From Streptomyces griseoluteus (lineage in GTDB: Bacteria > Actinomycetota > Actinomycetes > Streptomycetales > Streptomycetaceae): a stretch of DNA of 64,000 nucleotides. A program made the position numbers and the translations under genes. Location of the stretch: the NCBI GenBank assembly GCA_000717735.1, contig JOBE01000028.1, forward strand, positions 25,730-89,729, read 5' to 3'. Positions 36,501-43,447 of this stretch are shown one piece after another. Every line of letters starts with the position of its first letter. Position 1 is the first letter of the stretch. Under the pieces are notes generated by a model, which was not told where the DNA came from, searched no databases, and saw only the letters and a program-made list of their open reading frames with translations.

Positions 36501-37164
36501 CGCGTACACGATCCCCGCCGCGCTCCAGGGCAAGCAGCTGTCGGTGGCCGTGACCGCGCGGAAGACCGGGCATCCGGTCGTCACCGCGACGAGCACCGCC
36601 GTGGTGGTCAGGGGCGTCGCGCCCAAGCCCGCCAAGGTGCCCTACTTCACCGGCGCCACCCGCGTCGGCAGCAAGGTGACGGCAGTGGTCGGCACCTGGT
36701 CGCCCGCGCCGACCTCGTACGCCTACCAGTGGCGGGCGAACGGCGTGGCGATCTCGGGCGCGACGGGGTCCTCCTACGTCCCCACCGCCGCCGTCCTCGG
36801 CAAGAAGCTGACGGTGACCGTGACGGCTCACCGCACCGGGCACCTGAGCGGGGCGTACACGACCGCCGGGTACACCGTCGCCACGGGCCTCGCGCCGAAG
36901 GCGACGGCCGCGCCGTACGTCACGGGCACGGTCCGGGTCGGGCGGACGCTCACCCTGAACCGGGGGACGTGGACGCCGGCGCCGACCTCGTACACGTACC
37001 AGTGGTACGCGAACGGGCGGGCGATCACCGGGGCGACGAAGAGCTGGTTCACGCTGACGAGCGCGCAGCGCGGGACGCGGATCACGGTGAAGGTGACGGC
37101 CCAGCGGACCGGTCACTACTCCGGGGTCGCGTGGACGACGTCCACGGTGGCGGTCGCCGGCTGA
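33538..37164 (+). CDS. Large secreted Thr/Pro-linker protein with three C-terminal Ig-like repeats
   Basis: This 1,208-residue exported protein has a twin-basic N-terminus and a hydrophobic signal segment (about 18-45). A Pro/Thr/Ala stalk (PTPTPTPTQDPT) follows at about 50-95. A Cys-rich body to about 820 is built of several beta repeats of about 120 residues, each with paired Cys. An Ig-like module comes next, then three closely similar repeats of about 90 residues holding TWSPAPTSYAYQWRANGVAI. The start is ATG 33538 after GGGGGGAAC. It is very likely an envelope or adhesion protein. I recognise no enzyme domain. A strong terminator follows. Confidence 0.82.
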   Translation: MPNSARSRKRSRRSGRPLLLVPALLTALLSPLLPTGTALAATPPVPSSAAPAPAPAPEAAATDPAPEPSTTTDPTPQPTPTPTPTQDPTAPTTDSCPALPLAPLGGPGDAVGRVTLEPSGTACFTLTVEKPGLHRVLLEGRRPSVTLSSGGTPVTCAVDSGPCELAAGTYTLRLTLASYLAGGEARVAVVPLMAGPGCSEPVSTDFGTAPATGTASGDLGIICHSLMTAPGELINTRLREGASANIHAWVTDDTGRHLCSVGFDCVLPPGVGGYRVLAHLSPSGGTYAVPYTLTVRQLSHPVGCAVVGVNAYGTSPTQVSPPAECKTFTPDTTGTYQVQALTASGSGTALTMYAPSGRICEYTNGCPLTAGVTYTLVTSSTVRILDPRSTDGCTNDVELGRAHRGAFSAAGEVDCLTLPVPRGAHLAVLKGYAPGTTGTAPDVTLLDATGASPCPPTSEYVLSTCVLGGTGPYRAIVSNRASDPATGAYALAFHRTDAASGCRTFQAGDFTAASARMSVTTGVDAFSDCLTIPADAHSARELIDLRNVSGGPAGELSLFDQNGARTCFDPDAPTDVPQDACALAPGLTYTALVHGVDAPAEFSLTRRDVTATARGCVETPATAVGRPSTAGVAAAPGTFVCHRVTTLDARDTLHLDFRDASYLSAWPVGVYRANGTKGCGDLSPGCAVSGSTHYQAVVEVREGTSAAPAYRVDALRIATAAGPAPECVKVANVSYGFGPLVATLSEQKTAVCAALPTGNFDRFVMSQTPATTVPQTPTPRLYDLANRQDGCARRNSYYECEVPRRADDWYLTARPTVLVIGMPSAPTQSAVALQASFSCRLSLCGTEKQTVGTVTPGTVGAGRITMKVTGTALHEKTAVEVVGGTYRARSTTVSVAPDRRSMDVSLDLTSAPRTALSLTVITHDGTKYARGTVTVVAALRATAVPSFTGTAVVGGTVTAKAGTWSPVPDGYAYQWKANGVAVAGATAAAYTIPAALQGKQLSVAVTARKTGHPVVTATSTAVVVRGVAPKPAKVPYFTGATRVGSKVTAVVGTWSPAPTSYAYQWRANGVAISGATGSSYVPTAAVLGKKLTVTVTAHRTGHLSGAYTTAGYTVATGLAPKATAAPYVTGTVRVGRTLTLNRGTWTPAPTSYTYQWYANGRAITGATKSWFTLTSAQRGTRITVKVTAQRTGHYSGVAWTTSTVAVAG

Positions 37165-37177
37165 CCCGTCTCTTCTC

Positions 37178-37222
37178 GGAAGCCCCCGGGGCGGCGGTCG
37201 GTCCGTCGCCCCGGGGGCTTCC
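37178..37222 (+). terminator. Hairpin terminator
   Basis: A 16-bp perfect stem (GGAAGCCCCCGGGGCG at 37178-37193, complement at 37207-37222) with a 13-nt loop follows the large secreted gene. It ends just before the flavin-reductase operator, so it insulates that promoter. Confidence 0.9.
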
Positions 37223-37225
37223 CAT

Positions 37226-37240
37226 CTGACGGACCGTCAG
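37226..37240. promoter_or_regulatory. Shared operator, copy 4 (flavin reductase promoter)
   Basis: CTGACG-GAC-CGTCAG is again an exact 6-3-6 inverted repeat. It ends 5 bp before the first possible start codon of the flavin reductase gene, so repression would be tight. It joins this gene to the doxX and CoA-ligase units as one putative regulon. Confidence 0.7.
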
Positions 37241-37245
37241 CTTCA

Positions 37246-37854
37246 ATGGGCGGCGTGATGGGACACGCGGGGATGGCGGCCACCGCCGTCCGACACCTGA
37301 GAGCGGCCGGTTCGCCGACGGCCGTGGAACCACTGCCCCGGCCGGTACTGCGCGCGGTACGCGAGGACGAGCGCCCACCCGTCGACCCGGCCGAATTCCG
37401 CCGCGTCCTCGGCCACTTCGCGAGCGGGGTCACGATCGTGACGGCCCTCGACGCGACCGGCCCGACGGGCTTCGCCTGCCAGTCCTTCGCCTCGCTCTCC
37501 CTCGACCCGCCCCTGGTGGCCTTCATGGTCGCCCGCACGTCGACGACCTGGCCCCGGATCGCGGACGCGGGCGCCTTCTGCGTCAACATCCTCGGGGCCG
37601 GACAGCGCGAACTGTGCCGGTCGTTCGCGGTGAGCGGCGCGGACAAGTTCGCGGGCGTGGACTGGACCCCGGCGCCGACGAGCGGCTCCCCGCTCCTGCC
37701 GGACGCCCCCGCCTGGATCGACTGCGCGATCACCGCCGTCCACACCGGGGGCGACCATCTGATCGTGGTCGGGCGGGTCGACTCCCTCGGCGCGACGGAG
37801 GACAGCGATCCGCTGCTCTTCCACCGGGGGCGGTTCGGGCGGTTCAGGGGGTAG
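37246..37854 (+). CDS. Flavin reductase family protein
   Basis: This protein of about 200 residues has the FMN-binding split-barrel fold of flavin:NAD(P)H reductases. It shows FRRVLGHFASGVTIVTAL, PTGFACQSFASLSLDPPLVAFMV and FCVNILGAGQRELCRSFAV. Such enzymes supply reduced flavin to two-component monooxygenases, as HsaB does for HsaA. No oxygenase partner is adjacent. The nearest oxygen-using enzyme is the monooxygenase at 27.2 kb, which lies next to the same type of operator. The start may be ATG 37246 or ATG 37258. Its 3' end overlaps the next gene by 11 bp. Confidence 0.87.
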   Translation: MGGVMGHAGMAATAVRHLRAAGSPTAVEPLPRPVLRAVREDERPPVDPAEFRRVLGHFASGVTIVTALDATGPTGFACQSFASLSLDPPLVAFMVARTSTTWPRIADAGAFCVNILGAGQRELCRSFAVSGADKFAGVDWTPAPTSGSPLLPDAPAWIDCAITAVHTGGDHLIVVGRVDSLGATEDSDPLLFHRGRFGRFRG

Positions 37855-38353
37855 CTTCCGCGTACAGCGCGATCCCGCCCAGCATGAAGACGCTCACCAC
37901 GGCGAGCGAGCCCCACAGCAGCAGGGAGACGAAGTAGCCCTGCCTCGCCGGCCGGGTGAGCAGCGCCGCCACGGCCAGGACCGCCCAGCCCACGAGCCAT
38001 CCCCACACGCCCGCGAGCGGCGCGAGGAGGGCTCCGGCGAGCGCCGAGAGGCCCAGCTGCCACCAGACTGGGCGACCGCCGAACTTGCGCCCCAGGTCCT
38101 CGCCCAGGAGCACCACGGGCAGGACCAGCACGGCGGAGACCGCGAACGCCGCCAGTACGCCGAACACCGCGAGGAACGGGAGTCCCAGCAGGAACAGGGC
38201 ACCTCCGCCGGTGTCCTGCCCGGGCTCCGGTTCCGTGGCCAGGCCGCCGATCGTCATCAGCACCGCCAGGCCCGCCCCGGCCTCCAGGCACAGCGCCAGT
38301 GTCGAGACCCGCAGCATCCGGGCGTGCGTACGCCCCATGTCAGGACCGCTCAC
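37844..38353 (-). CDS. Multi-pass membrane protein of unknown function
   Basis: This 169-residue protein has four or five hydrophobic helices (about 17-38, 50-83, 98-128, 140-162) and short polar loops. I do not recognise a family. The GTG at 38353 follows GGGGGTGA; later in-frame ATG codons at residues 6 and 12 are possible. It converges on the flavin reductase and lies 23 bp behind the MFS gene start-to-end on the same strand order (MFS gene upstream), so it may be co-transcribed with it. Confidence 0.6.
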   Translation of the reverse strand: MSGPDMGRTHARMLRVSTLALCLEAGAGLAVLMTIGGLATEPEPGQDTGGGALFLLGLPFLAVFGVLAAFAVSAVLVLPVVLLGEDLGRKFGGRPVWWQLGLSALAGALLAPLAGVWGWLVGWAVLAVAALLTRPARQGYFVSLLLWGSLAVVSVFMLGGIALYAEATP

Positions 38354-38376
38354 GCGCGATCACCCCCTGAAGATCA

Positions 38377-39702
38377 TCATGCTCCCGTCAGAGAGAGTCC
38401 CTCTGTCCGGGACCGCCTGATCACCAGGGACATCAGGGCGGCCGCCGCGCACAGGGCGCCCGAGGCGTACCAGACGACGTCGTACGAGCCGAAGACGTCC
38501 CGGGCCACGCCGCCCGCGAAGGCGACCGCCGCCGCGCCCACCTGGTGGGAGGCGAGGACCCAGCCGAAGACGATCGCCGAGTCCTCGCCGTAGTGCTCGC
38601 GGCACAGGGCGATCGTGGGCGGGACGGTGGCCACCCAGTCCAGGCCGTAGAAGACGATGAAGAACAGCATCGGGGGATGGACCGAGGGGGCCAGCAGCAT
38701 CGGCAGGAAGAGGAGGGAGATCCCGCGGAGCGCGTAGTAGACCGCGAGCAGCCGGCGCGCCTCGAAGCGGTCCGTGAACCAGCCGGAGGCGATCGTGCCG
38801 ACGACGTCGAAGACGCCGATCACCGCGAGGAGCCCGGCCGCCGCCGTCACCGGCATCCCGTGGTCGTGGGCGGCCGGCACGAAGTGCGTCTTGACCAGGC
38901 CGTTCGTCGACGCGCCGCAGATCGCGAACGTGCCCGCGAGCAGCCAGAAGGGCCCCGTGCGGGCCGCCTTGAACAGGACGGTGACCGCGCGCCGGGCAGC
39001 GCCCGTCACCGGGGCGGGCTTGTCGCCGTACTCACCGCCGTACGGGGCGAGTCCGACGTCCGCCGGGTGGTCCCTGAGCAGCAGCCACACGAAGGGCACG
39101 ACCGCGAGGGCGGCGAGCGAGACGGTGACGGCCGCCGGGCGCCAGCCGTGGTGTTCGACCAGCCAGGAGAGGAGCGGGAGGAAGACCAGCTGACCCGAGG
39201 CGCCGGCGGCGGTGAGGATGCCGGTCACCAGGCCCCTGCGGGCGACGAACCAGCGGTTGGTGACGGTCGCGGCGAAGGCGAGTGCCATGGAGCCGCTGCC
39301 GAGGCCGACGAGGACGCCCCAGAAGAGGATCAGCTGCCAGGGGGCCGTCATCCAGACGGTGAGGAGCGAGCCGAGGGCGATCACCGTCAGGGCCGCAGCG
39401 ACGATCCGGCGGATGCCGAAGCGGTCCATGAGGGCGGCGGCGAAGGGGGCCGTAAGGCCGTAGAGGGCCAGGTTCACCGAGACGGCGAAGCCGATGGTGC
39501 CCCGCGACCAGTCGAACTCCTCGTGCAGCGGCTCGATCAGCAGGCCCGGCAGGGACGCGAAGGCCGCGGCGCCGATGATCGTGACGAAGGTGACCGCCGC
39601 GACGAACCAGGCGCGGTGGATGCGCGGGGCGCGGGACGTACGGGGGTTCGGGGGCGCCTGGCCGTCGGGCGGGCCGGCGGGCTTCTCGGTTGTCTGGGCC
39701 AT
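38377..39702 (-). CDS. MFS transporter
   Basis: This 441-residue major-facilitator transporter has twelve hydrophobic segments. The loop 2-3 motif (ALMDRFGIRRIVAAAL) and a loop 8-9 counterpart (GWFTDRFEARRLLAV) are visible. The pattern resembles oxalate/formate or monocarboxylate-type carriers (RGTIGFAVSVNLALYGLTAPFAAAL), but the substrate is unknown. The ATG at 39702 has a GGGAGG site. The downstream membrane gene at 37844 lies 23 bp after its stop and may be in the same operon. Confidence 0.88.
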   Translation of the reverse strand: MAQTTEKPAGPPDGQAPPNPRTSRAPRIHRAWFVAAVTFVTIIGAAAFASLPGLLIEPLHEEFDWSRGTIGFAVSVNLALYGLTAPFAAALMDRFGIRRIVAAALTVIALGSLLTVWMTAPWQLILFWGVLVGLGSGSMALAFAATVTNRWFVARRGLVTGILTAAGASGQLVFLPLLSWLVEHHGWRPAAVTVSLAALAVVPFVWLLLRDHPADVGLAPYGGEYGDKPAPVTGAARRAVTVLFKAARTGPFWLLAGTFAICGASTNGLVKTHFVPAAHDHGMPVTAAAGLLAVIGVFDVVGTIASGWFTDRFEARRLLAVYYALRGISLLFLPMLLAPSVHPPMLFFIVFYGLDWVATVPPTIALCREHYGEDSAIVFGWVLASHQVGAAAVAFAGGVARDVFGSYDVVWYASGALCAAAALMSLVIRRSRTEGLSLTGA

Positions 39703-39826
39703 GCCACCGAGCCTCCCGCCTGCCGCTCGGCCCGACGACTGGCCCGGATGACAGGTTTGCAAAGGATCGGGCCATCGCGGATACCGCCATCGAGGATCGG
39801 GCCACCGGCGACCAGGCTCGCGGCCG

Positions 39827-40335
39827 CTACAGCCTCGGCAGCGTCCTGATCGGGCGTACCGCGAGCAGCGCGCCCACCACGAGCACCGCGATGCCCGCCC
39901 CCGCGAGCAGCACCCGCTCCGTGCCGACCGCCGCCGCCACCGGCCCCGACAGGGTGCGGCCGACGCCCATCATCAGGAGCGAGCCGGCCACGTCGTACGC
40001 GTGCATCCGGTTCAGGGCCTCCTGCGGTACGTGCGTCTGCACGGCCGTCGACCACATCACCAGCCAGAAGGCGAAGGCCGCCCCGCCGATGAACTGGCCG
40101 GCGGCGAGCAGGGGCACCGGAGCGCCGAGGCCGAGCAGGGCGAGGTTCACAGGGAGCCCGAGGAGCGCCACCGCGCCCGCCGCGAGGGGGGTGCGGGGGC
40201 GCAGCCGGAGCGCGAGCAGGCCGCCGAGGGCGCTGCCGGCGCCGTTGACGGCGCGGGCGGCTCGGCGGGCGGTGCCGGCGGGGCGGGAATCCGTTCGGCG
40301 GCCTCAGACTTGTACGTGTTGTCCGTCACGGACAC
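39827..40335 (-). pseudogene. MFS transporter remnant with its middle deleted
   Basis: On the minus strand a GTG at 40335 starts a normal-looking N-terminus (SVTDNTYKSEAAERIPAPP). After about 25 codons the coding sense moves to another frame that reads VNGAGSALGGLLALRLRPRT and continues to a stop at 39827. That second part has three or four transporter helices typical of the last third of an MFS protein (FIGGAAFAFWLVMWSTAVQ). About 250 residues and the frame are lost near 40255-40275. The gene cannot make a working transporter. Confidence 0.65.
40320..40334. promoter_or_regulatory. Palindrome TGTCCGT-C-ACGGACA
   Basis: A perfect 7-1-7 inverted repeat overlaps the start codon of the MFS remnant and lies 60 bp upstream of the GlxA-like regulator gene. 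It shares the core TG[A/T]CCGTnACGG[A/T]CA with the site at 42579, which overlaps the start of another MFS gene. It may be an operator, although part of it also encodes the remnant's first residues. Confidence 0.45.
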
Positions 40336-40343
40336 GAAGAGCT

Positions 40344-40357
40344 ACCAGCCAGCTGGT
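40344..40357. promoter_or_regulatory. Inverted repeat ACCAGC-CA-GCTGGT
   Basis: A perfect 6-2-6 inverted repeat lies 37-50 bp upstream of the GlxA-like regulator GTG, next to the 40320 palindrome. It is a candidate autoregulatory site. Confidence 0.35.
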
Positions 40358-40393
40358 CTACACCACCACCGATTTCCGGAGGGAGCACCGCCC

Positions 40394-41383
40394 GTGCCCA
40401 CGCCCCACCGCGTCGCCGTCCTCGCGCTGCCCGGTCTCCTCCCCTTCGAACTGGGCATCCCGCACCGCATCTTCGGCCGCGCCCGCGACGCCGAGGGGCG
40501 GCTGCTCTACGAGATCGTCACCTGCGCCCCGGTCGCCGGGCCCGTCCCCACCGACGCGGACTTCTCCGTGTACGTCGAGCACGGTCCGGAGGCCCTCGCC
40601 ACCGCCGACACGGTCGTCGTGCCCGCCTCGTACGAACTCGGCCCGGTCTACGACGAGGGCCGGCTCACCGAGGAGCTGGCCGCCGCCCTCGCCCACATCC
40701 GGCCCGGCACCCGGCTCGTGTCCATCTGCACCGGCGGGTACGTGCTCGCCGCCGCCGGTTTCCTCGACGGGCGCCCCGCCACCACCCACTGGTCGTCCGC
40801 CGAGCATTTCCAGCGCCTGTTCCCGCGCGTACGGGTCGACGCCGACGTCCTGTTCGTCGACGACGGCGACGTCCTCACCTCGGCGGGCGTGGCCGCCGGC
40901 ATCGACCTGTGCCTGCACATCGTGCGCCGCGACCACGGCACGGCGGTCGCCAACGACGTCGCCCGCAGGACCGTCGTACCGCCGCACCGGGACGGCGGCC
41001 AGGCCCAGTACATCGAGCGGCCCCTGCCGGAGTCCGGCACCCACACCACGACCGCCGCGCGGGCCTGGGCGCTGGCCCACCTCCACGAGCCGATCCAGCT
41101 GCGGGACCTGGCGGAGAAGGAGGCGATGAGCGTACGGACGTTCACCCGCCGCTTCCGTGACGAGGTCGGCGTCAGCCCCGGCCAGTGGCTCACCCAGCAG
41201 CGCGTCGAGCGCGCCCGGCACCTCCTGGAGTCCACGGGCCTGCCCGTCGACCGGGTGGCGCGGGACGCGGGCTTCGGCACGGCCCAGTCGCTGCGGGCGC
41301 ACCTGATGAGCGCGATCGGGGTGACCCCGACGTCCTACCGGCGCACCTTCCGCTCCGCCACCACGGGCGCGTCCGCCTCCTGA
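40394..41383 (+). CDS. GlxA-family AraC-type transcriptional regulator (DJ-1/PfpI domain)
   Basis: This 329-residue regulator has an N-terminal DJ-1/PfpI-like sensor (about 5-180), with the nucleophile-elbow cysteine in SICTGGYVLAAAG (Cys112). A C-terminal pair of AraC helix-turn-helix motifs lies at about 225-320 (MSVRTFTRRFRDEVGVSPGQWL...VARDAGFGTAQSLRAHL). The GTG at 40394 follows GGAGGGAG. It is divergent from the MFS remnant and overlaps the convergent MFS gene by 49 bp, so a link to export control is plausible. The signal is unknown. Confidence 0.9.
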   Translation: MPTPHRVAVLALPGLLPFELGIPHRIFGRARDAEGRLLYEIVTCAPVAGPVPTDADFSVYVEHGPEALATADTVVVPASYELGPVYDEGRLTEELAAALAHIRPGTRLVSICTGGYVLAAAGFLDGRPATTHWSSAEHFQRLFPRVRVDADVLFVDDGDVLTSAGVAAGIDLCLHIVRRDHGTAVANDVARRTVVPPHRDGGQAQYIERPLPESGTHTTTAARAWALAHLHEPIQLRDLAEKEAMSVRTFTRRFRDEVGVSPGQWLTQQRVERARHLLESTGLPVDRVARDAGFGTAQSLRAHLMSAIGVTPTSYRRTFRSATTGASAS

Positions 41384-42579
41384 AGCACCTCGGACTCCTC
41401 GGACTCCTCGGTGCGGCGGGTCAGCCGCCGCTCCCCCAGCGCGCCGACCGCCGTGAGCAGCACGGTCAGCGCGACGCCGCAGAGGATCGCGGTCGACGGG
41501 GCCACGACCTTGAGCAGGCCGCCCGCGAGGGCGCCGCTCGCCGCGTAACCGGCGCCGACGGCCGCGTACATGACCGAGTATCCGGCGGCGAGCGCGGACG
41601 CTGGGAGGAGCCGGCGCAGGGCGAGGTTGCGGGAGAGCGCGGCGGGGGCCTGGAGGAGTCCGGCGACGACCAGGACGGCGCCGATGGCGGCGGTCCAGGG
41701 CAGGAGGGCGACGAGGGCGACTCCCCCGGTCACCGCGAGGACCAGAACGACGGACTGCACGAGCAGCGGGCCCGGCCAGTGCCCCCGCAGGCCGTAGACG
41801 AACGCGCCGACGGCCGACCCGATCGAGAACCCGGCGAGCAGCACACCGGCCCAGCCGACGGCGATCCCGCGCTGTTCGAGCAGGGCGGGCAGGATCAGTT
41901 CGGCGAGCGCGAGCAGCGAGAGCCCGGCGGCCCCGAGGACGTACACGGGCCAGGCCCGCAGCAGCGCCCGCCGTGCCGAGACCCCCTCCTCCGGCGGCGC
42001 GGCCGCCCAGCCGGCGGGCAGCAGCCGCATCCCGGCCGCCGACAGGGCCATCAGGACGGCCATGAGGAGCAGCGGTACGGCGGGGGCGGCGCCGAGTGCG
42101 AGGCCGGCGGCGAGCGCGGGGGCGGCCGCCCAGACGCCGAAGGTCAGCATCGTCTCCATGCTCATCGCCTGCGTGACGGCCCGCTCGGGAACCATGCTCG
42201 TCAGGAGCGCGCGCAGCCCGCCCGCGACGGCCGCGGGTCCTGCGCCCGCGACGATCGCGAGCGCGGCGAGGACGAGGGGGTGCGCGCCGGGTGCGAGCCC
42301 GAGCCCGGCGAAGCCGACGGCGCCGACGGCGAGTCCGGTGACGAGCTGGGGCCGGGCGCGCTCGGCGTTCATGCGCATGCCGAGGACGGGGGCGGCGACG
42401 ATCTCCCCGATGACGTACGCGGCGGCGAGCGCGGCCCCGAGGGAGTATCCGCCTGGCCGCTCGCGCACGAGGAAGACGAGCGCGAGCGGCGCCATGGCGA
42501 CGGGCATCCGCCCGGCGGCGGTGACGGCGCACCAGGCGAGGACGGGGCGGGTGACGAGCTCCCGGTAGGACATGGCCAT
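41335..42579 (-). CDS. MFS transporter, drug-exporter-like
   Basis: This 414-residue protein has twelve hydrophobic helices, starts MSYRELVTRPVLAWCAVTAAGRMP and has no long soluble domain. It fits the short MFS exporters common in Streptomyces; the substrate is unknown. Two in-frame ATGs (42579, 42573) are close together. No ribosome site precedes them; instead a perfect palindrome TGACCGT-T-ACGGTCA overlaps the first ATG, so a bound repressor would cover the start. Its 3' end overlaps the GlxA-like gene. Confidence 0.85.
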   Translation of the reverse strand: MAMSYRELVTRPVLAWCAVTAAGRMPVAMAPLALVFLVRERPGGYSLGAALAAAYVIGEIVAAPVLGMRMNAERARPQLVTGLAVGAVGFAGLGLAPGAHPLVLAALAIVAGAGPAAVAGGLRALLTSMVPERAVTQAMSMETMLTFGVWAAAPALAAGLALGAAPAVPLLLMAVLMALSAAGMRLLPAGWAAAPPEEGVSARRALLRAWPVYVLGAAGLSLLALAELILPALLEQRGIAVGWAGVLLAGFSIGSAVGAFVYGLRGHWPGPLLVQSVVLVLAVTGGVALVALLPWTAAIGAVLVVAGLLQAPAALSRNLALRRLLPASALAAGYSVMYAAVGAGYAASGALAGGLLKVVAPSTAILCGVALTVLLTAVGALGERRLTRRTEESEESEVLQEADAPVVAERKVRR

Positions 42580-42593
42580 GACCGTAACGGTCA
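42579..42593. promoter_or_regulatory. Operator candidate overlapping the MFS start codon
   Basis: TGACCGT-A-ACGGTCA is a perfect 7-1-7 inverted repeat whose edge contains the MFS ATG. It differs from the 40320 palindrome only at one symmetrical position and the centre. A TetR- or MarR-type repressor is the usual binder of such a site. Confidence 0.55.
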
Positions 42594-42643
42594 GGTGGTC
42601 CTGTCACCCAGGGAGATTCCACGGCTTCGTGGGCCCCTACGGC

Positions 42644-43447
42644 TCAGAAAGTGAGCACCCCCCGCGCCACCTTCCCCCGTTCCGCGTCCTCGGCGGCCCG
42701 GGCGAACTCCTCCACCGGGTAGGTGGCGGTGACCAGCTCGTCGAGGAGGAGGGCGCCCGAGCGGTACAGCTCGGCGTACAGCGCGATGTCCTTCTGGGGG
42801 CGGGACGAGCCGTAGCGGCAGCCCAGGATCGACTTGTCCAGGAACATCGCCGCCGGCGGGAAGCTCGCCTCCGCCTTCGGGGCGGTCATGCCGAGCAGGA
42901 TCGCCTGGCCGTGCCGGTCGAGGAGGTCGATCGCCGTGCGGACGAGGCCGGTGTGGCCGACGCACTCGAAGACGTGGTCGGCGCCGGTGGGCAGGATGTC
43001 CCGTACGCCGTCGGTGGAGGCGAGGAAGTGCGTCGCCCCGAACCGCCGGGCCACCGTCTCCTTCCCGGGGTTCGTGTCGACGGCCACGATCGTCAGGGCG
43101 CCCGCGATCCTGGCGCCCTGGAGGACGTTGAGGCCGATGCCGCCGGTGCCGATGACGACGACGGTCTCGCCGCGGCCGACCTTCGCCCGGTTGAGCACGG
43201 CTCCGACGCCGGTGAGGACGCCGCAGCCCATGAGGGCGGCGGAGGTGAGCGGGATGTCCTGGGGGATCTTCACGGCCTGGACGGCCTTGACGACGGTCCG
43301 CTCCGCGAACGAGGAGTTCGAGGCGAACTGGTGGAGCGGCTGCCCGGCCCGTGAGAACGGCCGCCCCGGCATCCCGATCGCCTTCCGGCACATCGTGGGA
43401 CGCCCCCGGTCGCAGTCGGCGCACGCGCCGCAGTTCGCGAGCGAGCG
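42644..43447 (-). pseudogene. Zinc-type alcohol dehydrogenase, 5' end missing
   Basis: The minus strand encodes the last 265 or so residues of a medium-chain dehydrogenase. The structural zinc cysteines CGACADCDRGRPTMC come first, then the NAD-binding GTGGIGLNVLQGARIAGA and the family C-terminus to the stop at 42644. The first 90 or so residues, including the catalytic-zinc segments, are absent. Sequence beyond about 43447 instead belongs to the opposite-strand binding protein. The frame runs on upstream but without homology. Loss of the catalytic ligands makes it inactive. Confidence 0.7.
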
